40,446 nt of DNA from the NCBI RefSeq assembly GCF_001544975.2, contig NZ_FCOG02000060.1:1-40446 (forward strand). Direction: 5' to 3'. The notes under the pieces are model-generated. The model was not told the origin of the DNA and ran no database searches. It was given only the letters and a program-made list of their open reading frames with translations. Numbering within the stretch: the stretch's first letter is position 1; every line of letters begins with the position of its first letter. Origin of the DNA: Caballeronia arationis (lineage in GTDB: Bacteria; Pseudomonadota; Gammaproteobacteria; Burkholderiales; Burkholderiaceae). This document shows, piece by piece, positions 1-7,520 of this stretch. Both the position numbers and the translations under genes were made by a program.

Positions 1-283
1 CGACAGAAATCGCGCTTTATCATGCACTTGGAAAACTACCCGAGCCTCCGTCGACCCACAGTTTTTACTGACGAACCTTTTTTTGCCTCATCGGATTGAT
101 CGCCGTTTTGCGAAAGTTCTTCTCCATTGATACGCTCGGTGGTCACCACGAGTTTCCTGGCCGACTGGGCGCGGTTTGCGGCAGGCAGGCAAAAACTACG
201 ATTTCTACGAAACCCCACCCTCCGTGAACGCCGCTGCTGCATACCACTCAAACGCCTTCAATCCCAGCACCCGGAGACCGCCC

Positions 284-598
284 ATGAAACTACCCGCCAT
301 CGCGCTCGGCCTGCTCGCCCTGACTGCCCTCGCCCACGCGGACGAACCGGCAAGTCAATGGCGCTTCACTGAAACCACGTTGTTCGACCTGATCCAGAAC
401 AACTACAACATCGTGGCGGTCACAAGCGGCACGGCGCGCAATGGAGCATCGGCGGAAGACACGTTCTTCCTCCAGAAGACCAACAGCGTCTTCAAGTGCT
501 TCGAGTCCCGCGACGCCAACGCAAGCGCGAAACGCGCATCGGGCGCCGTCGAGTGCTACGAACTGACCAAGCCCGGTGCGACCGCATCTGCAAAGTAA
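284..598 (+). CDS. Small secreted protein of unknown function
   Basis: Encodes 104 residues. The ATG at 284 is chosen because GGAG lies 7 nt upstream and because the protein then begins with a classic signal peptide (MKLPAIALGLLALTALAHA, cleavage near residue 19). The mature part has two cysteines (FKCFES and VECYEL) that could form one disulfide in the periplasm, and no membrane segment. The reading frame continues upstream to 176, but that part has no ribosome binding site and would bury the signal peptide. I recognise no family. The upstream 1-283 bases hold no gene I can support; a 71-residue minus-strand frame at 36-251 looks like noise. Confidence 0.7.
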   Translation: MKLPAIALGLLALTALAHADEPASQWRFTETTLFDLIQNNYNIVAVTSGTARNGASAEDTFFLQKTNSVFKCFESRDANASAKRASGAVECYELTKPGATASAK

Positions 599-649
599 TA
601 GACAGCGCGAACGAGTGTCCGCGCTGCGCAAATGAACCTCAAGCCAACC

Positions 650-820
650 TTAATTATCGTCGGAGCGCACCGGCGGCCGCTCGTGCGGATCGGGCTCCGC
701 CTTGTCGGCGTCGGGTTTGTCGACTTCCGTGTTGGGTGACGCTTTGGGCGTCGCCGCCGGCGGCGGCTGATTCGGCCGGGCAGGCTGCCCGGCCGGTTGG
801 GTAGTCGAGGCTGTGGGCAT
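650..820 (-). CDS. Small proline-rich disordered protein
   Basis: Encodes 56 residues starting MPTASTTQPAGQ. The start at 820 is preceded by GGAG with 6 nt spacing, so the longer frame back to 886 is rejected. The protein is hydrophilic, with a Pro/Ala/Gln N-terminal half and an Asp/Lys/Glu/Pro C-terminal half, with no Cys, no signal peptide and no membrane segment; it is probably intrinsically disordered. It lies 75 nt downstream of a second small acidic gene (896-1054) on the same strand. Function unknown; small hypothetical proteins of this composition occur in Burkholderiaceae, but I cannot name a family. Confidence 0.5.
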   Translation of the reverse strand: MPTASTTQPAGQPARPNQPPPAATPKASPNTEVDKPDADKAEPDPHERPPVRSDDN

Positions 821-895
821 CACGTTCTCCCGATGGCTGGGGACATTCCCCGCCACCAAGTTAGCACCGAACGCGTAAGTCAACACGCGCGAATT

Positions 896-1054
896 TCAGC
901 CGACGTCCGGTTCGCCCTCGCCCGGCTTTTTGCCGGGCTTGTCGTTCGGCCCTTGCTGCCTGGCGTCGTCGTCCCGCTCGGGCAGCTTGCTCTTTTCGTT
1001 GTCGCTGTGTTCGGCGGGCTGCACGTCCCCGGCCTGCTTCGTATCGTTCGTCAT
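896..1054 (-). CDS. Small acidic/basic disordered protein
   Basis: Encodes 52 residues beginning MTNDTKQAGDVQPAEHSD and ending in GEGEPDVG, then TGA. A strong AGGAGGAG ribosome binding site lies about 7 nt upstream of the ATG at 1054, which makes this short gene credible. The product is rich in Asp, Glu, Lys, Pro and Gly, with no hydrophobic stretch, so it should be soluble and largely unfolded. It precedes the 56-residue gene (650-820) on the same strand with a 75-nt gap and may be co-transcribed with it. Function unknown. Confidence 0.6.
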   Translation of the reverse strand: MTNDTKQAGDVQPAEHSDNEKSKLPERDDDARQQGPNDKPGKKPGEGEPDVG

Positions 1055-1177
1055 GATTTTCTCCTCCTCTTCCGATGGATTACGGAACCGTCAGCAAGCG
1101 GCGGGCCCGCCCGTCGCTTGGCGGCCATCGTCGCTTTTGGCTACCATGAAAGTATCGCGAACAGTTGGACAGCCGCC

Positions 1178-1678
1178 ATGATTGCATTGACGAAAACCTG
1201 CGCGACGTACGCGCATAAAGTGCTCGTGGCGGGCAGCGCAATCCTGATCGTTGCCATCGCGGGCTGCACGATCACACCGCCGCCGAAATCGGTGGAGAGC
1301 CGCCCCCCGGAAGCCGTCGCCAGCGGGACGCTCGATCAGTACAAGGCGCGCGTCGCCCAGCGCATCTTCGAGCGCAATCCGTCGCTCGTGCTCAAGGGCA
1401 CACCGCAGGCGATGCTGCGCTCGTTCGTCGTGGTCACCTTTAAAGTCGATCGCGGTGGGCGTGTCGTGGAGTCGTCGGTCTATCGCACGAATGGCGACGA
1501 CGAAGCCGAAGCCACCGCGCTCGCCTCGCTGCGCCGCTCGTCGCCGCTGCCCGCGCCCCCGCCGCGTCTGCTCAACGGCAACGGCACGCTGGAACTGTTC
1601 GAAGGCTGGATGTTCAACGACAACGGACAATTCCAGTTACAGACGTCGCACTCGCCGCAAGCAACGACCATCGACTGA
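1178..1678 (+). CDS. TonB C-terminal-like lipoprotein
   Basis: Encodes 166 residues from ATG 1178. A hydrophobic N-terminus ends in a lipobox (IAGC, Cys near residue 29), so the protein should be lipidated and anchored to a membrane facing the periplasm. The middle (about residues 60-135) has the pattern of a TonB C-terminal domain, with 'FVVVTFKVDRGGRVVESSVYR' style strands (quoted in part: VTFKVDRGGRVVESSVYR) followed by 'EATALASLRRSSPLPAPPP'. It lacks the proline-rich spacer and the N-terminal transmembrane anchor of true TonB, so energy transduction is not implied. The long upstream extension of the frame to 797 is antisense to two small genes and is not used. No recognised partner gene is nearby. 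Confidence 0.7.
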   Translation: MIALTKTCATYAHKVLVAGSAILIVAIAGCTITPPPKSVESRPPEAVASGTLDQYKARVAQRIFERNPSLVLKGTPQAMLRSFVVVTFKVDRGGRVVESSVYRTNGDDEAEATALASLRRSSPLPAPPPRLLNGNGTLELFEGWMFNDNGQFQLQTSHSPQATTID

Positions 1679-1701
1679 GGCAATCGCGCATGCCGACCCG
1701 G

Positions 1702-1731
1702 TTGCCCCGGCACGCGCACGGTCGTTATAAT
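1702..1731 (+). promoter_or_regulatory. Sigma-70-like promoter for the MFS gene
   Basis: TTGCCC at 1702-1707 and TATAAT at 1726-1731 are separated by 18 nt. Transcription would start near 1738 and give a leader of about 230 nt before the MFS start codon at 1968. The assignment rests on consensus match only. Confidence 0.5.
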
Positions 1732-1745
1732 TTTCGACACCCTTC

Positions 1746-1795
1746 GCCGGACACCCGTCCGGCACGGCCTTCGCCGCATGCCCATCCGCATGCGG
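1746..1795 (+). promoter_or_regulatory. Two consecutive hairpins in the MFS gene leader
   Basis: The beginning of the predicted transcript folds into GCCGGAC-accc-GTCCGGC (1746-1763, perfect 7 bp) and CCGCATGC-ccatcc-GCATGCGG (1774-1795, perfect 8 bp). Neither is followed by a T-run, so they are not intrinsic terminators. They could be a 5' stabilising element or part of a regulatory leader. I do not recognise a known riboswitch class. Confidence 0.4.
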
Positions 1796-1967
1796 TTCGA
1801 AGCCGACCTACGGCCCGCGCGTTACGCATGTCGCGGCGCCCGGAACGCAGGCGCGTTGCTCGTTTGCTCGCCTCCCCGTCATCCGCGCATCGGCAAAGCA
1901 CCGAAGCACCCCAAAAAAAGACCGCAGCCCCGCGGCAACACCTCAGCACAACGTCTACGGAGACTCC

Positions 1968-3272
1968 ATGTCCTCAGCATCGCTTTCCGCCGCCGAGCCC
2001 AACGACGGAAAAAACAGCGCGTCGCGCGTGATTTTCGCGAGCTTCATCGGCACCGCCATCGAGTTTTACGACTTCTACGTCTACGCCACCGCCGCCGCGC
2101 TCGTCATCGGCCCGGTGTTCTTTCCGCATGGCGATCCGGCGGCCCAGGCGCTCTCGGCGTTCGTGACGTTCGGCATCGCGTTCATCGCGCGGCCCATCGG
2201 CTCGTTCATCTTCGGCCACTTCGGCGACCGCATCGGCCGCAAATCGACGCTCGTCGCCTCGCTGCTGGTGATGGGCCTCTCGACGACGCTGATCGGCTTC
2301 GTCCCCGGCTACGATTCCATCGGCGCCGCGGCGCCCGTGCTGCTCTGCATCCTGCGCTTCGGGCAGGGTATCGGCCTTGGCGGCGAATGGGGCGGCGCGG
2401 CGCTTCTCGCGACCGAATACGCGCCGCCCGGCAAGCGCGGCTGGTTCGGCATGTTCCCGCAACTCGGGCCGTCGATCGGCTTTCTCGCGTCGAACGGCCT
2501 GTTCTTCGGCCTCGCGCTCTCGCTCTCCGACGAGCAGTTCCGCAGCTGGGGCTGGCGCGTGCCGTTCATCGTGAGCGCGGTGCTCGTCGCGCTGGGGCTC
2601 TACGTGCGCCTGAAGATCGCGGAGACGCCGGCGTTTCGCGCGGCCGTCGAGCGTCACGAGCGCGTGCGCGTGCCGATCGCCACGCTGCTCGGCCAATACC
2701 TCGCGCCGACGCTCCTCGGCGCGCTCGCGATGGTCGTCTGCTACACGCTCTTCTATATCTCGACGGTCTTTTCGCTGTCGTACGGCGTATCGACACTGCA
2801 CTTTTCGCGCGAGAAGTTTCTGGGCCTGCTCTGCTTCGCGGTGATCTTCATGGCCATCGCGACGCCGATCTCCGCGCGCGCCAGCGACCGCTTCGGACGC
2901 CGGCCGGTGCTGATCGTCGGCTGCATCGCGGCGATCCTGTCGGGCTTCACGATGGCGCCGCTCCTCGGCAGCGGCAACACGTTCGCCGTGGCGCTTTTCC
3001 TCACGCTCGAACTGTTCCTGATGGGCGTGACGTTCGCACCGATGGGCGCGCTCCTGCCCGAACTCTTCCCGACGAGCGTGCGCTACACCGGCGCGGGCGT
3101 CGCCTATAACCTCGGGGGAATTCTCGGCGCGTCGGTGGCGCCATACATCGCGCAACTGCTCGCGAACCGCGGCGGGCTCGCGTGGGTCGGCGGATATGTG
3201 TCGGTGGCGGCGGCGGTAAGTCTCGTCGGCGTGCTGTGCATGAGCGAGACACGCGACATTCGTCTCAGCTGA
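1968..3272 (+). CDS. MFS transporter, metabolite:H+ symporter (MHS) family
   Basis: Encodes 434 residues, the usual length for the MHS branch of the major facilitator superfamily (relatives of ShiA, KgtP, ProP and CitA), which import organic acids or zwitterions with protons across the inner membrane. The start at 1968 has GGAG 8 nt upstream. Visible hallmarks are the TM1 motif GTAIEFYDFYVYATAA near residue 25, the loop 2-3 MFS motif GHFGDRIGRK (about 84-93), RFGQGIGLGGEWGGA around residues 130-145, and the repeat of the loop motif as ASDRFGRRP near 305. About 12 membrane segments are evident. The substrate cannot be told from sequence. The gene stands alone, with its own promoter and a long structured leader. 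Confidence 0.9.
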   Translation: MSSASLSAAEPNDGKNSASRVIFASFIGTAIEFYDFYVYATAAALVIGPVFFPHGDPAAQALSAFVTFGIAFIARPIGSFIFGHFGDRIGRKSTLVASLLVMGLSTTLIGFVPGYDSIGAAAPVLLCILRFGQGIGLGGEWGGAALLATEYAPPGKRGWFGMFPQLGPSIGFLASNGLFFGLALSLSDEQFRSWGWRVPFIVSAVLVALGLYVRLKIAETPAFRAAVERHERVRVPIATLLGQYLAPTLLGALAMVVCYTLFYISTVFSLSYGVSTLHFSREKFLGLLCFAVIFMAIATPISARASDRFGRRPVLIVGCIAAILSGFTMAPLLGSGNTFAVALFLTLELFLMGVTFAPMGALLPELFPTSVRYTGAGVAYNLGGILGASVAPYIAQLLANRGGLAWVGGYVSVAAAVSLVGVLCMSETRDIRLS

Positions 3273-3302
3273 GCGCGCGAAGACGCTTCCGGCGCTGCGG
3301 CG

Positions 3303-4445
3303 TCAGCCGTCGCGCCGGTTGGTCACATGCGCAGGCACCGGCTGACCCTGGGTAGCCTTGGGAACGGCCACGCGGCGCAGATCCTTGCGATCGCGCCAGA
3401 ACCGGGCGAGCAACATCAGACTGCCGATGGCGAGAGCGTCGGCACCCAGCCCCGCGAGCCACGCAAAGTGGCCGGAAGGAATCACGCGCAGGGCCGTGTC
3501 GAGCGCGAGCGACACGCCGGTTCCCGCGATGAAGCACACGAGCCCCTGCGTGCCGATCGTCACGACGCTCGGCAGGCTGCGCGCAAGCGAGCCGATCCAG
3601 CCGGCATGCACCGCCCGCGCGACAACCCACGCGAACGCGCCGAAGCTCACGATGCGCAGTGACGCCAGGTTCTGTTTCATATAGCCCGGCGGCGGCGCGC
3701 TTTCGATGAAAAGCTTGGCGAACGCGAATCCCAGCACGACGCCGATCGCAATGCGCGTAAGCCAGCGCGCCGTGGCGCTCGCGTGGAATTCGTCGCTGAT
3801 CGGCTGGGTTCGGCCGAGGATGCCCGCGACGAACATCAGTTGCCAGGCGAACGGGTTGAACGACCAGCCGTCGGCGTAGGCGGAAGGCAGGAATTGCGCG
3901 AGTTGTGTCGCGAACAGCCAGACGCCGAGGCTGCCGAACAGCACGAGTACAGGCTTTCTGGCCGCGAGCGGCACGACCGCCGGCACGGCTAGCGCAAAAA
4001 AAGCGTACATCGGCAATACCGCCGACAAATACGGCTGATTGCGCAGCATCGCAATACCGGCAACAAGTCCGAGCGGTCGTTCGAGAAACGTGGGCCACTC
4101 GGTATATTCGACCATCGGTGAATCGATGCGAAGCCACATCAGAAGTGCGCCAGACAGGAGCATCAACGCGGCGGTAAAGAGATACGCGCGGTATATCTCG
4201 AAACTGCGCCAGAAAAAGCGCCGCCGCGCGGCCGACCCGCTGCGCCGCGATTCGAGCGCGGTATAGGCCGCCGCCGATGCATAACCGCCGAGGAATACGA
4301 AGACCTCAGCGGAATCGCAGAACGCGTATTTATGCAGCGTGAAATTGGACACCACGCTTCCCGATATGTGATCGACAGCAATGACGAGCAGGACAATTCC
4401 TCGAAAGAAATCGACTTCCAGTGAGCGCCCGGTCAAAGATGTCAT
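3303..4445 (-). CDS. OpgC-like integral membrane protein
   Basis: Encodes 380 residues with about ten membrane segments. The N-terminus has the OpgC_C family pattern: RSLEVDFFRGIVLLVIAVDH, followed by FVFLGGYASAAAY. OpgC proteins are inner-membrane acyltransferase-like enzymes, first known from succinyl modification of osmoregulated periplasmic glucans; many members have no tested function. The start at 4445 has GGAG 10 nt upstream. There is no opgG/opgH gene next to it, so a role in glucan modification is only inferred from the family. It is divergent from the 59-residue membrane protein at 4695 and convergent with the MFS gene (30-nt gap). Confidence 0.8.
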   Translation of the reverse strand: MTSLTGRSLEVDFFRGIVLLVIAVDHISGSVVSNFTLHKYAFCDSAEVFVFLGGYASAAAYTALESRRSGSAARRRFFWRSFEIYRAYLFTAALMLLSGALLMWLRIDSPMVEYTEWPTFLERPLGLVAGIAMLRNQPYLSAVLPMYAFFALAVPAVVPLAARKPVLVLFGSLGVWLFATQLAQFLPSAYADGWSFNPFAWQLMFVAGILGRTQPISDEFHASATARWLTRIAIGVVLGFAFAKLFIESAPPPGYMKQNLASLRIVSFGAFAWVVARAVHAGWIGSLARSLPSVVTIGTQGLVCFIAGTGVSLALDTALRVIPSGHFAWLAGLGADALAIGSLMLLARFWRDRKDLRRVAVPKATQGQPVPAHVTNRRDG

Positions 4446-4496
4446 CGGTGAAAGCTCCGCGTCCGCCAGCCCGCGCCCCAGAGAGGAGCGCCGGAC

Positions 4497-4555
4497 TTGT
4501 ACGGGTTTGTACGAAGCTAGGGGAAAAGATTCCCCGAATCAAGATTTATTTGATT
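4497..4555. promoter_or_regulatory. Repeats and dyads in the OpgC-like / small membrane protein divergent region
   Basis: Three patterns sit together: a direct repeat TTGTACG at 4497-4503 and 4507-4513 (10-bp period, one helical turn), a dyad GGGGAA-n4-TTCCCC at 4520-4535, and an AT-rich dyad AATCAA-n7-TTGATT at 4537-4555. Their place between divergent genes suggests regulator binding or transcript structures, but no specific factor can be named. Confidence 0.35.
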
Positions 4556-4608
4556 GGGTCCGAAACAAAGGTCGCGAGTATGGCGGGGAAATGGCTTTTT
4601 GGTCGGAT

Positions 4609-4636
4609 TTGCGTCCGGCAGGCGCGCGCATATACT
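4609..4636 (+). promoter_or_regulatory. Candidate promoter for the 59-residue membrane protein
   Basis: TTGCGT (4609-4614) and TATACT (4631-4636) are 16 nt apart, giving a predicted start near 4643 and a leader of about 50 nt to the ATG at 4695. Confidence 0.45.
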
Positions 4637-4694
4637 GAAATTAATCGGCGGGATAATACGGGACTGCCGCGAACGCTCGTCAAGGAGCCGGGAA

Positions 4695-4874
4695 ATGCGC
4701 ATTCATCTGCAAAGCTCGCATCTCGTCGCGATTATCGCCATCGCATTGTTCACGGCCCTGATGCTCGCCATCCGGTTTCGACCGAAAAGCTGGCGCGGCG
4801 TACTTTGCGAAGCACTGATCGCGAATCTCGGCGCAATTGCCGCCGTAGTTGCTTTCGAAGTTCTGACGGCGTGA
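4695..4874 (+). CDS. Small two-helix inner-membrane protein
   Basis: Encodes 59 residues. AAGGAG lies 7 nt upstream of the ATG at 4695, so this start is preferred to the longer frame from 4554. The sequence has two hydrophobic helices (about residues 9-27, SHLVAIIAIALFTALMLAI, and 40-57, ALIANLGAIAAVVAFEVL) joined by a basic loop RFRPKSWRG. The positive loop suggests both ends face the periplasm. No enzymatic motif and no family recognised. It has its own candidate promoter and is divergent from the OpgC-like gene. Confidence 0.65.
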   Translation: MRIHLQSSHLVAIIAIALFTALMLAIRFRPKSWRGVLCEALIANLGAIAAVVAFEVLTA

Positions 4875-5101
4875 GTTAATCCAGGTTCGAATATTAATTC
4901 AAGTCGCTTTCAATCGCTGCGCTGGGTTGAAGCGCGGGATTCGATGATCGTCGCAAGAAGCGCAAAGTGCGGCGTGGACCGTCTCCTCTCCGCTCCCGCC
5001 TCCCCGACGGGAGCGTTTTTCAAGGCGCGTGGCGCAAGCCCCGCGCCCTTTCTTTTGCCTGCTTCCCCGCGATTTTCCGCACCGCCCGCGCACCGAACAC
5101 C

Positions 5102-5129
5102 CTTGATTTTCGAGATGCCTCGCTATAAT
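5102..5129 (+). promoter_or_regulatory. Promoter for the ClC-family gene
   Basis: TATAAT at 5124-5129 with CTTGAT at 5102-5107 (16-nt spacing). The predicted transcription start near 5136 supports ATG 5155 rather than the upstream in-frame TTG at 5137 as the start codon. Confidence 0.5.
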
Positions 5130-5154
5130 CGACGCTTTGCCGGCGGCCATCAGC

Positions 5155-6537
5155 ATGATTCGCGCGCTTCGCTCCCTTCGGGTCGCCACAGTCCGGCGCA
5201 CACGCAGCATCTGGCGCCGTTATGGCATTTTCTGGCTGGGCGCGATCGCGGTCGGCCTCGTCGCTGTGCTCTACGCGCGGCTGATCGACTGGGGTTATAG
5301 CCAGTTTCTCCAAGCCCAGCGCGAACATGTGTGGCTGCCGCTCATTGTGACGCCCGCCATCTCCGCGCTCTGCGTCTGGCTCACGCGCAAGTTCTTCCGC
5401 GGCGCCGAAGGCAGCGGCATTCCGCAGGTGATCGCCGTGCTGAACGGATCGACCTCCGCATTGGGCGCGCGTTTGCTCACCTTCCGCATTCTCGTCGGGA
5501 AGATCCTCGTCTCGTTTCTTGCGATTCTCGGCGGCTTCACGATCGGCCGAGAAGGGCCGACCGTGCAGGTCGGCGCCGTGCTGATGTTCAACCTGCGTCG
5601 CCTCTATCCGCGCTCCAGTTCGGTCATCGAGCGGCAACTGGTGCTCGCGGGCGCGGCGGCGGGCTTGTCGGCGGCGTTCAACACCCCGCTCGCGGGCATC
5701 GTCTTCGCGATCGAGGAGCTCACGCGCAGCTTTTCCGTGCGCACGAGCGGCGTGCTGATCACGGGCATCATCCTCGCCGGCATCGTAGCGCTCGGCCTGA
5801 ACGGCAACTACACGTACTTCGGCACGATCGACATCGGCCAGCACTTCCCCGATCTGCTCGCGGTGGCCGTCGTACTGACGGCGGTCGTCACGGGAATCGC
5901 GGGCGGCGTGTTCGGCTGGCTGCTGCTCAACACCGCGAAGTGGATTCCGGCGCCGCTGCGCAAGCTGCATACAGCGCAGCCGGTCGCATTCGCGGCGCTC
6001 TGCGGACTGGTGATCGCGGTGGTCGGCATCGTTTCGGGCGGCACGACGTTCGGCAGCGGCTACTCCGAAGCGCGCGGCCTGCTCGAAGGGCACACGCAGC
6101 TTTCGATGTTCTATCCGCTCCTCAAGTTCGTCTCGATGGTCGGCTCCTATCTGCCGGGCATTCCGGGCGGCATCTTCGCGCCGTCGCTGTCGATCGGCGC
6201 GGGCTTCGGCAACGTGCTGCACATGATCTTCGACCACATGCAGTTGCAGATGCTGATCGCGCTCGCGATGGTCGGCTATCTCGCGGCCGTCACGCAGTCG
6301 CCGATCACCGCCTTCGTGATCGTGATGGAGATGGTCAACGGACACGCGCTCGTGATCTCGCTGATGGCGACCGCGCTGATCTCGAGCCGCGTGGCGGCGT
6401 TATTCGCGCCACCGCTCTACGAGGCACTTTCCGAGCGCTACATGGGACACATGCCGCAGCCCGCGCCCGCGCCTTCGCCCGAAGTGCCCGAGCCGCTCGT
6501 GAAGGAAGAAGACGAGGACGAGGCGCCGCAGAAGTAA
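5155..6537 (+). CDS. ClC-family chloride channel/transporter
   Basis: Encodes 460 residues of the voltage-gated chloride channel family, an inner-membrane homodimer moving Cl-, often in exchange for H+. All three ion-path signatures are present: GSGIP (residues 86-90), GREGP (131-135, gating glutamate E133) and the late GIPGGIFAPS motif near residues 340-350. FAIEEL (185-189) keeps the glutamate pair that corresponds to the internal proton glutamate of E. coli ClcA, which favours H+/Cl- exchange over a pure channel (inference). The C-terminus is a short acidic tail (EEDEDEAPQK) with no CBS domains. Chosen start is ATG 5155, just downstream of a TATAAT promoter. It is similar in architecture to ClcB-type proteins. 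Confidence 0.92.
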   Translation: MIRALRSLRVATVRRTRSIWRRYGIFWLGAIAVGLVAVLYARLIDWGYSQFLQAQREHVWLPLIVTPAISALCVWLTRKFFRGAEGSGIPQVIAVLNGSTSALGARLLTFRILVGKILVSFLAILGGFTIGREGPTVQVGAVLMFNLRRLYPRSSSVIERQLVLAGAAAGLSAAFNTPLAGIVFAIEELTRSFSVRTSGVLITGIILAGIVALGLNGNYTYFGTIDIGQHFPDLLAVAVVLTAVVTGIAGGVFGWLLLNTAKWIPAPLRKLHTAQPVAFAALCGLVIAVVGIVSGGTTFGSGYSEARGLLEGHTQLSMFYPLLKFVSMVGSYLPGIPGGIFAPSLSIGAGFGNVLHMIFDHMQLQMLIALAMVGYLAAVTQSPITAFVIVMEMVNGHALVISLMATALISSRVAALFAPPLYEALSERYMGHMPQPAPAPSPEVPEPLVKEEDEDEAPQK

Positions 6538-6567
6538 GCCGCCCGCGGGGCCGCCTCGCGCGCAAGT

Positions 6568-6678
6568 TCAGTAGATGTAGACGCTCGCCGCCGGCCGATA
6601 GTAGTAAGGATGCGCCGGCACGACGATGCACCCAGCCAGCATCGTCGCGAGCATCGCGATCAGGATGATTCGTTTCAT
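6568..6678 (-). CDS. Tiny lipoprotein
   Basis: Encodes 36 residues from ATG 6678, with GGAG about 8 nt upstream. The sequence is a lipoprotein signal (MKRIILIAMLATMLAGC, lipobox MLAGC with Cys17) followed by a 19-residue tail rich in Tyr and Pro (HPYYYRPAASVYIY). It should be lipidated and placed in the envelope. It starts only 14 nt after the stop of the YXWGXW-repeat gene and is probably in its operon. Very short lipoproteins with Tyr-rich tails next to YXWGXW proteins suggest a shared envelope role, but the function is unknown. Confidence 0.6.
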   Translation of the reverse strand: MKRIILIAMLATMLAGCIVVPAHPYYYRPAASVYIY

Positions 6679-6692
6679 CGCGATGCTCCGTC

Positions 6693-7001
6693 TCAGGCCC
6701 AGTGGCCCGGCACCCAGTGCCATTGCGCGCCTCGCGCTGCCCAGTGCCCTTCCATCCAGCGATAGCCCACGCGCACTGGCTGCCAATGCCCGGGCGCCCA
6801 CACGTACTGGCCGCGAGCCCAGCGCCAGTGGCCGCGATCCCACACGTAACCCGCACGCGCGGGCGGCACCGGTTCGTAGCGTATGGCGGGCGGCGCGCTC
6901 GGCGCGACGACCACGACCTGAGCCGAAGCGCTCGCGACAGCGACGGCGCCCGCAGCGACGATCGCGCCCTGAGCGAGCAAAAGACGAAGGGAAATTCTCA
7001 T
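6693..7001 (-). CDS. YXWGXW repeat-containing secreted protein
   Basis: Encodes 102 residues. An N-terminal signal peptide (about residues 1-27, ending ASASAQ) is followed by four tandem Trp/His-rich units: YVWDRGHWRW, YVWAPGHW, YRWMEGHW and WHWVPGHW. This is the pattern of the YXWGXW repeat family, small exported proteins of proteobacteria with no established biochemical role. The aromatic repeats could bind carbohydrate, heme or the membrane surface, but that is speculation. It is followed after 14 nt by a 36-residue lipoprotein gene on the same strand. The Shine-Dalgarno sequence is weak (AGG). Confidence 0.8.
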   Translation of the reverse strand: MRISLRLLLAQGAIVAAGAVAVASASAQVVVVAPSAPPAIRYEPVPPARAGYVWDRGHWRWARGQYVWAPGHWQPVRVGYRWMEGHWAARGAQWHWVPGHWA

Positions 7002-7156
7002 GATGGCCTAACGATGAAGTGTCGATGCCGGTTCAATGCGCGAGCCGCGCGATCGGCCGACATCGGCCGTGTTACGAGGCGGCCGAATGTGCAACGGAAT
7101 ATTGACGAAAGACCAGACGATTGCGGACATGTCCGCGCAAACGTTGACGTAGAAAA

Positions 7157-7186
7157 GCAAAAAGCCAGGATCGCCCGATCCTGGCT
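7157..7186 (-). terminator. Intrinsic terminator of the min operon
   Basis: Perfect dyad AGCCAGGATCG / CGATCCTGGCT (7163-7173 and 7176-7186). On the minus strand it is followed by a T-run (A-run at 7159-7163 on the plus strand). It lies about 70 nt after the minE stop codon. Confidence 0.85.
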
Positions 7187-7256
7187 CATCTTTTCCCGAT
7201 GCGCGTGAGCGGCATTGCGCGCGCGAGGGCACGCGCCGCTTGCGCGACGAAACGTC

Positions 7257-7511
7257 TTAGGCCTGCGGAATTTCGATCTTCACTTCCAGCACTTCGAGAT
7301 CGTCCTGACGTTCGAGACTCACGCGAATGTCGTCGTTGGAAATCTTCACGTACTTGGAAATCACGGCAACGAGTTCCCGTTGCAACGCCGGCAGATAATC
7401 GGCGGCGGCTTTGCCACCCGCGCGTTCGTGCGCAATGATCAACTGCAGGCGTTCCTTCGCCACCGAAGCGGACTTCTTTTTCTCGCCCAGCAAAAACGAA
7501 AGAATCGACAT
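7257..7511 (-). CDS. minE: Cell division topological specificity factor MinE
   Basis: Encodes 84 residues, normal for MinE. The N-terminus MSILSFLLGEKK forms the membrane-binding amphipathic segment, followed by the region that contacts MinD (ASVAKERLQLIIAHER, about residues 15-30) and the C-terminal dimerisation/topology domain. MinE stimulates MinD ATPase and drives pole-to-pole oscillation, keeping MinC away from mid-cell. It starts 9 nt after the minD stop with a good AAGGGG ribosome binding site and is the last gene of minC-minD-minE; a strong terminator follows. Confidence 0.97.
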   Translation of the reverse strand: MSILSFLLGEKKKSASVAKERLQLIIAHERAGGKAAADYLPALQRELVAVISKYVKISNDDIRVSLERQDDLEVLEVKIEIPQA

Positions 7512-7520
7512 TGCGTCCCC

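Noticed and set aside
36..251. 71-codon minus-strand frame at the left edge
   Set aside because: No ribosome binding site, biased composition and no recognised domain.
797..1177. Upstream extension of the TonB-like lipoprotein frame
   Set aside because: It would place 127 residues before the lipoprotein signal and runs antisense to the 52-codon gene with its own ribosome binding site.
1974..3155. 393-codon minus-strand frame opposite the MFS gene
   Set aside because: Very high Arg/Glu/Ala/His content without hydrophobic core, typical of a shadow frame in high-GC DNA.
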